From Phallusia fumigata (taxonomy: Eukaryota > Chordata > Ascidiacea > Phlebobranchia > Ascidiidae), in the NCBI GenBank assembly GCA_008931825.1, contig QXVZ01016707.1:1-44558 (forward strand): a stretch of DNA of 44,558 bases, written 5' to 3'. The position numbers and the translations under genes were made by a program. Shown here one piece after another: positions 34,263-44,515 of this stretch. The first letter of the stretch is position 1. Every line of letters starts with the position of its first letter. Under the pieces are notes generated by a model. That model did not search any database, was not told the DNA's origin, and saw only the letters and a list, made by a program, of their open reading frames with translations.

Positions 34263-36379
34263 TTATAGCACATTGAAACTAGGGAATATGGGATTGTTGG
34301 TTGATTCATTGGTTGGCTTCATGTGTTGTTTGAAGCTTGAAACATTGTTGTCATTGCTTTGACCAGCAAAATTTTGTTGAAAATCACACGATGGAAGAAC
34401 ATCAAAGATATTTTTGCCAAACTGTTTATCAAACAAGTCATAAAAATATATTTTGAAAGGGGACACATTGCTTTTACTCTTATCCACAAATACGTGTTTG
34501 AACACTGACTGTTTTGCCCCAAATAAAAATGACCTGATGCGAGGGAGTGACTGACGAGTTTACGACACAAGTGGCGCCATGCTTAGCGGTTGGTAACAAG
34601 CTGCTTATTACTAAACAGGGAGGACGTTTATTCGGGGCGGCCAGGTTGGCGTTTTACTGATTAAGCCTCAGTATGTTTTCTATTTTGCAATGTAGAATGA
34701 TTGTCATGTTTTTATGCAAACACAGTCCAGCTGTTGATACTACACCACTGCTTCACGTGATTGCTTAGTGTTAACTGAGATGCGTTTTCTGAAAAACGCT
34801 GTAAAAGATGATACGTTACAATAACTGTGGTCCCTTTTACAGTTGTACTCTATTGTACAGTAGCATGTAAGCTTATATTTGGTTGGTCAAAGAGCACAAC
34901 GTTGTTGTTAAATTGACAGCGCTTCACTGAAACAACGTTGGAAAGGGTCGTTTAGAGTTTATTGTGCGTTTTTGCGTATGCCTTGGTCACTGGAGGTCAT
35001 GATGATCTAGGAAATGAGTTGGTTAGAATATAAATGAAATTCTTACTTTTTGTTATAATTTTACAAACTGATTGTTAAACTGATCAGGTTCTATTAATAG
35101 TCACTACGAATTGATAATTGCATGTGTGTGGGGATCCATATGTTTATACTTGCAGAAAGAATTATGTTATAAAATGCCAAGGAAATTAGTAACCCAATGT
35201 AATGTGGGTATTAAATATATGGTAAATGGTATTTATACTAGTGTATGTGTAATGAACAATGTTAAAAGGTTGGAACATGTTAAAAGGTTTAGGATGCTTT
35301 GACCCCACCTCCAAACAGTGTCCGGCTGGATAAAACTTTGGGTTTACTAAATTGTGTAAAATTGAGTCACTGTCGTCCTTTTATAGTTTTGGATTGTTAG
35401 GTTACTACTCAGTACAATTAACAACTCTTAAGTTAAATTTAACAAACTACACAACATTTCAAAAATGGTTGCTACTGCCCTGTACATATAATAACAGCAT
35501 CATACAATTAATTTACAACTTTGCCTGCGCAGGAACCCGGATGTTTTTGCTTGCAGAAACAATCATGTCATTAAATGCTTTGGTAACTATGGAGCCACTG
35601 TAAAATAATATAGTGGCTGTATACCATTCTGATTATTCTTGTTTAACACTATGTTACACAACATGCTACTTTTGCTGTACCAGCTATAATTAGGCGGTGC
35701 ATCTGTAGTTTTCTAACTTTTGAATCTGATTTGTTGCATGATTGATTTTGAGACTTGTTATTAAAGTTGTATTTATTGAAACAAAAGCAGTTTTTTGTGT
35801 AAGGTTGTATGGGAATGCAACCATAGTACAGGAATTCGCAACGCACAGTTTGAGACCGCGGCTGTTTGGAAAAAGCTAGGGCTTAAAAGATCTTATCATT
35901 AAATGCATATAGCTTACCTGTTTAAGTCCATGTTTGGTTGTTTCCAGCAAGTTCTTTTTTGCCACTTCTTTGTTTACAACTAAACTATCTTTTGGTATCT
36001 GAATATCTTCCCGTGAAAGGATTTGAATAGATTCAAATTGACCAACATCATTCTGATATTCCTCTGAGAACTTTTTAATCTCTTTGTTAATTTCCCGCAA
36101 CAAAAATTTTGTCTCGCAAGCCTCTTCCACCTTTGATGCAATTCTTAGTGTTTCGGCTCGAACTGTCAAAACTATGCAACCCCGATTAATGGACGTAACG
36201 TAAGCGTCCGTGACTCTCTCGACGGAATCACAGACAACCTTCAAAAACTTATCTGAATAGCTGATCCTCCAAAGGAAGTAGCCACCCGTAGCTGCTGCAC
36301 CAAGTACGGCCGCAGTTGCTGTCGCCCCATGCAGTTCAAGCTGAAATACAGCTGTATTAACCAATATTGAGTCAGTCAT
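34263..36379 (-). CDS. Gene F: membrane-anchored TRADD-N-like protein, two-exon model
   Basis: Exon 1 (36379-35918) is convincing: ATG follows a strong TTTTTTGCAG acceptor by about 20 bases, and the exon ends CAG/GTAAGC in phase 0. It encodes 154 residues with one membrane span (about 18-37, AATGGYFLWR at its end). Next is a helix, then INRGCIVLTVRAETLRIASK and an EIKKFSEEYQNDVGQFESI stretch. The Gly-hydrophobic strand followed by a long helix and a second hydrophobic strand recalls the TRADD-N / TRADD-N-associated membrane domain of invertebrate proteins; this is by pattern only. Exon 2 (34508-34263) fits phase and reads to a stop as an Asn/Ser-rich tail, but its acceptor is weak and its first bases overlap a dispersed repeat. 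The protein could also have an upstream exon. Confidence 0.45.
34489..35225. mobile_element. Dispersed repeat, copy 2 of a non-coding element
   Basis: Homologous, block by block, to 26198-27105 and somewhat shorter. A third diverged piece of its right end (CCGGATGTTTTTGCTTGCAGAA) may lie near 35535-35590. In the two-exon model for gene F this element sits in the intron. Confidence 0.6.
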
Positions 36380-36838
36380 ATTAGAAATAATTCCTAAAGC
36401 TGCAAAAAACATGAAAATAAACTAAAGTTTTTTTTTTCCATAAACAACTTTTGGAAACCAAGTTGTCCATTTGCTGGCACCATTTTAATGCACGATGAAA
36501 CGTGGCAGAACGGTAAAACTTTCAAATTTTTCAGTAGCGATGGTCGAAACGAAAAAAGGCGATTCACTATTTCTTTGTATGAAACGGAGACTGCGAACGC
36601 TTGGATGTTAATCTGTGGGAGCGCGCCATGTTTGTTGTGCAGTTAAATAGTTATGGTGATGATAGTTTACTTATAACTGGCAAGTCTGGACATTCTGCCT
36701 CGTGTCTGGACAGCGTTTATGTAGATATTATGCCTTACAATGTGAAAAAACAAAGCTGTACCTCAAACAACGCCGCCATGTTGCCAGCCAACAGCAGTGT
36801 TCACATACTAACTTAGCAAACCTAACATTGATCTAAAC
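36380..36838. other. Upstream region of gene F
   Basis: Should contain the gene F promoter or an outron. A short minus-strand frame starting MVPANGQLG could splice in phase to the exon at 36399, but its donor (G/GTTTCC) is weak. An open + frame at 36601-36816 has no signature. Confidence 0.35.
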
Positions 36839-37034
36839 CAGTGGTTCCCAACCTTTTTTGATTCATTCCCCCTTTGCTTATTTTGGAACTTTTCATTCCT
36901 CCCCTACTAGACAAGAGTGATATCACCACTGGTCTACCATAAAGTAAATACTTTACTTATCATGGGTAGCTTTCCTATAAAGTGGAAATTTCTCCTCATA
37001 ACTTGTCAAATTTCTCCGTGGTTGCGAACCACTG
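36839..37034. mobile_element. hAT-type MITE with terminal inverted repeats and 8-bp target duplication
   Basis: Left end CAGTGGTTCCCAACC and right end GGTTGCGAACCACTG are inverted repeats differing by one base. The flanks ATCTAAAC (36831-36838) and ATCTAATC (37035-37042) form an 8-bp target-site duplication with one or two changes and fit the T-rich/TA-centred hAT preference. At 196 bases with no coding capacity it is a non-autonomous element. Confidence 0.85.
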
Positions 37035-37432
37035 ATCTAATCAAATGTGTGGTGCCAAGTGATTTCTACACAAGACGAAGCGGAGTTTGATGGTTTTCTT
37101 ATCTAATTAACCAAACTGCTACAGTTGCATTCTGACACAAGCTTACACAATAAGAAAGTTGTTTAACCGACTTTAACTTGCTTTGTATTCTACGCTTACT
37201 TGCTGTAATCACCAGATTATTAAACTGTTAACGGAGCGGTCTTGATTCAATCCAATTTTGGAGAAAAGTTAGACAGTTGGTGGGCGGGAACTATGCTAAA
37301 TTACCTAATTAGCTTTGTACGTGACAAAACTTGTGCCCTGTGTATACATGTAAAATTCACGCTATTAATTTTTTCGGTGATAAAGCTAGAAACAAACAAC
37401 TAAAGATTATCTCTCGGCAATTTATTGAAATA

Positions 37433-37509
37433 ACACTGGCAATTGTAAAACCGATTCCACCTCCAAAAAGCAATAAACCACCTGTGGCTGGGGTTGCTAG
37501 CAGCTTCGA
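37433..37509 (-). CDS. Candidate orphan exon encoding a Gly-rich membrane segment
   Basis: Follows a good acceptor (GTGTTCTTCAG) and encodes SKLLATPATGGLLLFGGGIG and onward, clearly a membrane-type helix. The right boundary is uncertain. The ATGG-hydrophobic pattern resembles the membrane span of gene F, so it may be an exon of a related gene or a relic. No partner exon was found. Confidence 0.25.
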
Positions 37510-38126
37510 CTGAAGAACACTGGGTCCGTGTTTCTGACAAGTATAGAACCGCCTAAACCTTGATATGTAATGTTAGTATTGTGGACCACTTGCATACAAG
37601 GCCTGAGCAAATAACACGCACGCAAAACACCGTAAATGGCGCAGCACAAAAAAGCAAAGGGCAGGATCGCTTTCTAGCCATGTGTGGCGTGTGGTTAAAC
37701 ATTAAACAGACACCAGGTCGTAAACAGAACTTGCCTGATCACAGCCCGGGTTTTCGCAGTGATAAATGTTTATCTTTGGATTTGCCTTAACGATTCTGCG
37801 ACTAAAAGCAAGACCAAACATCAAGAATCCAAAACCAAAACACTAAAAAACAACTAAGGCCGTGGCTGCACAATTTAATGCTCTGCATCTTTACGGCGCC
37901 ACAGTTTGAGGATTTTAAACCACCGTGCAGTTCATACCTACTTTTTAACAACAGTCAGTTTGTCAAAACAGAATAAATCTGTTTATTGGTTCGACGGCAT
38001 CACCGTCTGTTGCCAATGTCTCCTCCATTTTCTTTTCCTTTCGATGATTTTTTCAACCGTTTTGTCACATTCTGTTTGTATACCAATAAAGCTGCATACA
38101 AACTTAACACAAACATTTTTTCCCAG

Positions 38127-38231
38127 GTAAACAGCCACAAGGTGCTGTCGGTTTTATCCTGCGCGTTTTCTGTTTGTCTCGCAGCGTTTGCTATCAAAGA
38201 CCTCGATGATATCATCAACAACTTGCCCGTG
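38127..38231 (+). CDS. Orphan 35-codon exon encoding a membrane helix
   Basis: Bounded by a strong acceptor (TTTTTTCCCAG) and a GTG/GTAAGC donor, with phase 0 at both ends. It encodes a hydrophobic helix (KVLSVLSCAFSVCLAAFAI) followed by DLDDIINNLP. Base composition is GC-richer than its surroundings, as in real exons here. It resembles one span of a four-span membrane protein of the MS4A/tetraspan type, but that is only a pattern. The partner exons are not recognised; an open frame upstream (37986-38126) has no acceptable donor into it. Confidence 0.45.
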
Positions 38232-38800
38232 GTAAGCTATGGAAACCAAACAAGTGAAGCCACTTCTTGTTAAAATCGAAAAACCCGAACCTTAAAATAT
38301 TAAATATTAACGGGTTGCTGATATTTAATAAAGATCAACAAAAAACCATGGAGGCGACAATCCCTTTATTGTGCAATCAGGAAATTGAATAACCAACGAA
38401 CCACGTTACAGCACTCACAAAGGCAATACGGACACGACAGAAGGAAGGTATTTTAACTAGGTAACATGTAATAGCATGTGAAAAAGCAAACTTCAACTAT
38501 TATAGATTTTTTACCTTAAAAACTTAATTGATCGTTGCAAGGATCTTTTATGACCTATGCCCGGCTTTTTATCAAAAATATAAACGGCACATTACCCCTA
38601 TTCTGAAAAATCTAACTATAAAAATAACTATTTCAAAATGTCGTCATCATTCTTAAAGAAATTTGTCACAACACTTTTCGTTATTAAATTGAGATTTTGT
38701 AGAAAAATTGTTATTTTATAAAACAGCAACCTCAGAAATTTGTTTTTAACAATACGCGTGTGATGTAAAGCGTATGTGGCGTCAAGGTCGATGTGGAATT
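38232..38800. other. AT-rich intergenic sequence, nothing recognised
   Basis: No convincing exon or repeat on either strand. Confidence 0.35.
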
Positions 38801-39480
38801 CCTAAGGTTATTGTGCCGTTCGATAAAAAGTCAAATTGAAAAACATCTTTCGAAAAAAAGACTCCGGACAAAACTTGTCTTCAGAGAATCTTTCCCTTAT
38901 CAACTATTCACACATCTATTCAAGATTTGAGTCGAACCTCTCTTTCCCTAGCACGGGTGGTTAGCTCATAAGGCCCCCACGGCTGGTTCCACCTAAACTC
39001 CTCAGGTGCAAAGCCACGTTACAACTACGTCACTGTCTGACGCGGTGGAGGGTTGTTGGCGGGAAGAGGAAGGGTTAGGGGGAAATTACGTTGCAGCTCG
39101 CCAAATTACGTTTGTGTGAATGAGGTATGGGAAAATGGTCGTGATTTGCACATTACCGTTCCTTTAAACCAAGTTTAATTGCAGCGGCCTCTCTCACTAC
39201 TCTTGCCTCGCTTTCCATACACGCGCTACAACGAACCGGATATATTTCCTTTTTTCGCTCTTGAACGTTGCATTGGCTGGCGAGTACGTTGGACAAAAAG
39301 TCCGATGCTTTTTTGATCCCCCCAAAGGCTTGAAAGACGACCCTGGTAACAAAAGTCGGAAGACTGCCCTGGTAATGAAGTCCAGTCAAGGCCAGCCAAG
39401 GTCAGTCAAGGGGGCCATAGGAGCTAACAACCCGTTTAAGAGAAAGATTGCGCCGTTATAAAGTCAAATTTGAAAACGTC
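38801..39480. mobile_element. Composite repeat with SINE-like head (copy 1)
   Basis: Contains GCACGGGTGGTTAGCTC followed by GGCTGGTTCCACC near 38955-38992, spaced like the A and B boxes of a tRNA-derived promoter. The adjoining block 39000-39305 recurs in inverse orientation at 44101-44390. The outer parts (GCCGTT-ATAAAGTCAAATT and following) occur at both 38815 and 39450, so the element may carry direct terminal repeats or be two nested insertions. Confidence 0.55.
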
Positions 39481-40178
39481 AAAAACACGTCGGACAATAC
39501 TTATCTCGAAAATTCCTTTATTTAAAAAACTATTAGACGGTAACAAGGATTTTTCATCAGCCCCTCACCCAGCTTATGGGAGCAAATCTTGTAAAAATCG
39601 AAATGTCACACTTTGAACCCAGAACTGTGAAAAATCTATGTTTGACTCACAAAATTCAAGCCAAACCAAAAAAAAATTTGTGGATTTTGTATTTCTTACA
39701 ACCTTCTGTAAGTTTTGAAGATCACCCTTACAGCTACTTGACTCTGTATTCTAATAATTCTTCGTTATGGGCAACTTAAATGCAAATCTACCTAATACTG
39801 TTTTTAAATGCTATTAAAAATACAACTGTAATCTCACAATATGTTTGCTCATTTGGCAAGATTATGAAAAACATTTTGAGGTCCAAATTTCCTCAGGATA
39901 ATGGGTGCTGTGCCACATTACCATACAGGTGACATATCCTGCAACATTTGGGAGTAAACGACTTTCTTAATGTGAATTAGACTGAGAGTGATACACAACA
40001 TCGAGTTTGTGTGCTGTCTAATAAGTGCCAATTTATTAGATCACAGCATGTAAGAAGATTCACATGCAAACCAAGTTGAGAGCCAGACACAAATACAGGA
40101 AATAGAAGAATGTACATGACCGAAAGAAATGATGACAGTTTACATTATATACATTTAAAAATAAAAACTACACAACTA
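39481..40178. other. Intergenic region downstream of gene D
   Basis: AT-rich, presumably containing the gene D 3' UTR at its right end. No exon recognised. Confidence 0.35.
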
Positions 40179-41350
40179 TTACAAAATATCATCATCATTC
40201 TTTGTTATTGGAGGTTCTTCACTGCTTTTGTGTGTGTTTATGATTGTCTCAGCCCCAATCTAATAAATGTAAAAAATACAAAGGTACTTATTATAGTCTC
40301 ACATTAGGTTTTACCTTTTTGCACTGCCTCCAACTGAGGTATAGACCATTTTGCTCAGGGGTTTAGCATGCAATTATTTGTTTTTCATGGCAGTAATGTT
40401 TTTTCATTTGTTTATGGTGCAAGTTTATTTTTGAACATACAGTTTAATTAATTTTGGGATCATGGTTTACTGTTTAAAAATCTTCAATCTCATTAGGAAA
40501 GTGTCATAAACTAAAAAGGATGGGAATGTCACCATATTGGTTTAGAGGTCAAGTTACATCTGTGGTGGTAGTTTTAAAAATCAATATGAGCAATTTGTAC
40601 AACTGAAATTTAAAAGGTTTTACCTGTACATGATTGGCAGTGATGTGGTAGACATTCTGTACTGGTTCAGCAGTCTTTTGTAGCCTCATTCCAGTACTTG
40701 GGTGTATTTTCGGCATTTTGGCACCTTTTTGTTTGCTTTCAATCCACTTCAGTGTGCTTTCAACTTGTTCAATAAACCTATTGTTTTCTTTCAGTGGTTG
40801 CATATGTTGAAGCTCCCTCGGTGATGAAATTTCCAAACTTTCCTCTGGTGCAACCATCGTAAAATGTTTCTTTCTGTTGAGGATTGATTCATCCAATGAG
40901 GCCAACATATAGTAGCTAGATTGTCTATCTGCCATTGAATTTTCAGTAGCAATCCACCACAAAGAATTGTGCTTGTCAATGAAGTCAATACAATGTGTGG
41001 TCAATGGTTTTCCAGCAGGGATACCTTCATCAAATAGATTGATGACAAGCTCAAATCTGTCAAGTGTCTTTTCCCTTATACGTTCTGCGATGCTTTGGTC
41101 ATCTAGGTGGTAAAAAATTCCAATTGACATGGGCTTTTGCTCCTGACAAAAAAGAGCTGATTTAAGACACTTGGTAAAAGTATGTCACAGCTGGTACAAC
41201 CCACTTTCTATTATTAAATTGAGATTTTTGAGAAAAAATGTCACACTAACTGAAGTTTTATATTTTTTGCAGATATATTGTCAACTGCATTAAACTTACT
41301 TGTTCTTCAGATGGGCTCACAAATCCAACTGCATCGGAATCTGTTGACAT
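40179..41350 (-). CDS. Gene D: TIR-like plus RHIM-like protein, complete, three exons (TRIF-like architecture)
   Basis: Exons 41350-41300, 41142-40624 and 40259-40179 are all phase 0 and give 216 aa. The leader is MSTDSDAVGFVSPSEEQ. The TIR-like domain (about 23-145) opens MSIGIFYHLDDQSIAERIRE, has a BB-loop-like LFDEGIPAGKPL, a strand C block SLWWIATENSM, a KKHFTMVAPEE strand, and a last helix RFIEQVESTLK. The spacing and several residues follow the TICAM1/TICAM2 TIR. A basic, Pro-containing linker leads to VYHITANHVQ at the end of exon 2, and exon 3 begins IGAETIIN, so residues 189-192 form VQIG, the RHIM consensus (I/V)Q(I/V/L)G. The tail is acidic (SSEEPP, KNDDDIL). This is the cleanest member of the family. 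Function as an amyloid-forming immune or death adaptor is inferred from architecture. Confidence 0.7.
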
Positions 41351-42082
41351 TGTGGAATATTTGTAGCAAACATGCAACAATGCTCACTGTAAAGTAAGTT
41401 TAATCTGAAACAATCAATGGTCCAGGTTATAAATTTTTTACACAATACTAATTGGGTGAAAATTACAAGTTGCATAACATTTTCAGCAACCAACATTTTA
41501 AAATCATTGTTTGGCCTGTTCAGTTAATAAAGGTAGGTTCGGATAAAACAGATCACATTAGGTTGAACATTTTAAGGAAACAAATAAAAGTTTACAGCAA
41601 CTGGTCATTTTCGCATTTATATTGTTAAACTGATTGGTTCAATGAATGTATTACTGTGTTGAGTTTTTGAAGGGGAAAATAAGGCTGCACACACAAANAT
41701 CCAACTGCATCGGAATCTGTTGACATTGTGCAATATTTGTAGCAAACATGCAACAATGCTCACTGATAGTGTTCTGTAAAGCAAGTTTAATCTGAAACAA
41801 TCAATGGCCAAGGTTAAAAAATTTTTACACAACACTAAGTGGGTGAAAATTGCGAGTTGTATAACATTTTCAGCAACCAACATTTTAAAATCATTGTTTG
41901 GCCTGTTCAGTTATTAAAGGTAGGTTCGGATAAAACAGATCACATTAGGTTTAACATTTTAAGGAAACAAAAAAAAGTTTACAGCAACTGGTCATTTTTG
42001 CATTTATATTATTAAACTTATTGGTTCAATGAATGTATTACTGTGTTGGGTTTTGAAGGGGAAAATAAGGCTGCACACACAA
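41320..42082. repeat. Duplicated gene D 5' end across a single-N join
   Basis: 41320-41698 and 41700-42082 match with a few percent difference and one small insertion; an N is at 41699. The second copy carries a truncated gene D first exon. As with the other N joins, overlapping haplotype contigs are more likely than a real duplication. Confidence 0.7.
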
Positions 42083-44100
42083 ATTAGTTTTCAATAACCT
42101 CTTAACTTGACAACTACGAAATTCCCTGCAATATACGAAATTTTATGGCACTAATAAACTATAAAATATTTTAACATTACGATTTCATCAGCATTTGTGT
42201 GGCTGTTGACGTTTAAAATTTATTTCTTTTGTCAGTTTTGGGCGTTCACAAGTTTCGCAACTACGGGAAATTCCCGTCATCGAAAACAAATTCTTGCCAA
42301 TGAGGAAAAGCTATAAATCCTAATCGCTTTCAAATCAAGTTTTTCTTTTATCAAGCACAAAACCTACAAAATTCTGTTGTGATTCTTCAGCTTCCCAAGA
42401 TGATTATGAGGGCCTTAGCTACGATTGCAACTGTGTTTAATCACATTCAAGGACGTAAAAAAATTTTTGACATTTATTTTCGGTTCTTCGTGAGCTGTTT
42501 TTTTTCTATTGATTGGTGGTTATTTTCATGTTTAGTAACATAGTTTACGATTTTCTGATTTCTGAATGGGTGCTTTTTAAAATGAAGAGTCGAGTTTTGC
42601 ACGAAGTTAACGCTAATTTTACACCTTGTCTGCCGACTGCTATTCTGTGCTTCTGATATTATGGAGGCTGCTGAGTTGACAGAACGCTTTTTCAATCACA
42701 TTTTGTGAACAGGAAATTGAACAACAGTCGATACGATATCATAATAAAGGACGAATAGTGTCATTTTATACCTCAATAACGGACAAGTACAAATAGAGCG
42801 AAGTAAAGGACAGTTGGTAACCCTACACATAGCTGTTCAAGATTTAAGTGGAACATTTATTCCTAGCACGGGTGGTTAGCTCCTAGGGTTCCCTCGGCTG
42901 GAAAATAGCCAATGTTCATCTTGATTTTATCACGCTCGTTACACGCACAGTAGTTAATCGTATAGATTGGTGACGAGATACTACGATGCTGATATTTCAC
43001 CGAATTCTGTCACCGCGGTCGTTTTTAAAGCTTTTGGGCAGGGCATGGATTAAGCCCTTTAGATGCCCTAAGCTTGGTGCCCCCATGCAGTAGCTTATAA
43101 TATGGGGGTCAAACATTTTTTGAAAAATTAGTTCCTAGCTAGAGCCTATGGAGCAGGGGGAAAACCAAGCGGCACCGAATACTATTTTATAAGGCCCAGC
43201 ACTTATATATTAAAGTAAAATGTAATGGTGGCCATGCATTGATGAAAACTCTTTTGCTGGATCAAAAACATGTAAGAACAAGGGAGACATTAAAAAATTG
43301 TTATTTTGCTTCACTTTTCACCTCTGGTTTTTTTTAGTGCAAACATATTTTCATTGCCAACGTTTATTTTAACGCACAAATAGTACACGGCGTATTAAAT
43401 TTTTATTATCAAATCCATGTTTGCAAAATGTGGCATTTTCAACGCGTTACGTGATTTAGCTTAGTACCTGTAGTATTTCTGACAATCTGCAAATCAAATA
43501 CTACGTTTATAAGCTTTTCTGGTCGAACCCCCACCTTATAGTACTAACCGTCATGTAACCCTGCCATAGATCGTCGGTTGTGAATTTGAAACGAACGTTT
43601 TCTCAAGTTGTCCAGCGGGTGTTTAGAATGTGTTGAGGCGATCAATAATGAGTTGAGTTGAGTTTATTTCGCTCGGTGGAAGAAATAACAGCGACCCAAT
43701 TTCACTAAAACAATCACCAAGCCGGAAATAGCTGCGCAACGTTGAGACATGGGGTACAATTGGATTCAGCAAGTATCGTACATTTCTAGCTGTAAATATT
43801 TTATAACTCCAGAAAATTTTAAAGCTTGCACTTGGTACATACTGTATTTTGGTAATAAACAACACGTGACACCGTTTGATTATAATAAGGGGATCGCATA
43901 ACTACTTGGGCCGATGCTGACAGCCTCCGAGCATTTACTGCGCAAGAAGCAGTAATTTGCTACTTTTGATACACCGTATAAGCACGAAAAATTGTATTGA
44001 AAAAAATGTTTGCACTGAAGAAATTGTCTGCAGAGAATTTTTTTCCTGTATGAAGGTTCTGTGGCCCTAATCACGTGCTTATTTTGCCCAATTGTTAATC
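42083..44100. other. Intergenic region, no gene seen
   Basis: AT-rich sequence with scattered repeat fragments. A second SINE-like head is at 42859-42903 (next entry). Open frames at 42474-42695 and 43623-43865 on the minus strand lack splice context or family signature. Confidence 0.35.
42790..42905 (+). repeat. SINE-like head, copy 2 (partial)
   Basis: GTTCAAGATTTAAGT-GAAC and GCACGGGTGGTTAGCTC followed by CTCGGCTGG match 38920-38985 in the same orientation, but the body that follows in copy 1 is missing. Confidence 0.55.
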
Positions 44101-44390
44101 AGATTTTTTGTCCAACGTGTTCGCTGGCCAACGCAATGTTCGAGAGCGAAAAAAAGGAAATATATCCGTGCATGGAAGGCAAAAGTAGTGAGAGAGGCCT
44201 CGTAAATTAAACTTGGTTTAAAGAAACGTTAATGTGCAAATCACGACGATTTTCCCATACCTCATTCACACAAACGTAATTTGACGAGCTGCCCCTTCCC
44301 CTATCCCTTCCTCTTCCCGCCAACTACCCATCCACCGCGTCAGACAGTGACGTAGTTGTAACGTGGCGTTGCACCTGACTAGTTTAGGTG
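44101..44390 (-). mobile_element. Inverted copy of the repeat body at 39000-39305
   Basis: Reverse complement of 39000-39305 with modest divergence, from TTTTTGTCCAACG at its left end to the GTTACAACTACGTCACTG-like and CACCTAAACT-like segments at its right end. It ends just before the first coding exon of the next gene and so occupies that gene's promoter-proximal region. Confidence 0.7.
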
Positions 44391-44437
44391 AATTTTCGCT
44401 GACGTTTTTTGCGCCTCGTGTTTACTGCCGGTGGAAA

Positions 44438-44515
44438 ATGGTTTACAGAAAAAATAGTAATAAACTGGACATTAAGAGATTTCGTCGAATGAAAAAACTG
44501 CTGCGGTTGATTGGG
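44438..44515 (+). CDS. First coding exon of a gene leaving the window
   Basis: ATG follows a GC-richer 5' UTR and reads 26 codons to a perfect donor (GGG/GTAAGT), phase 0. The peptide is strongly basic (KRFRRMKKLLRLIG), which could be a nuclear or mitochondrial targeting region. No family can be assigned from so short a segment. Confidence 0.55.
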
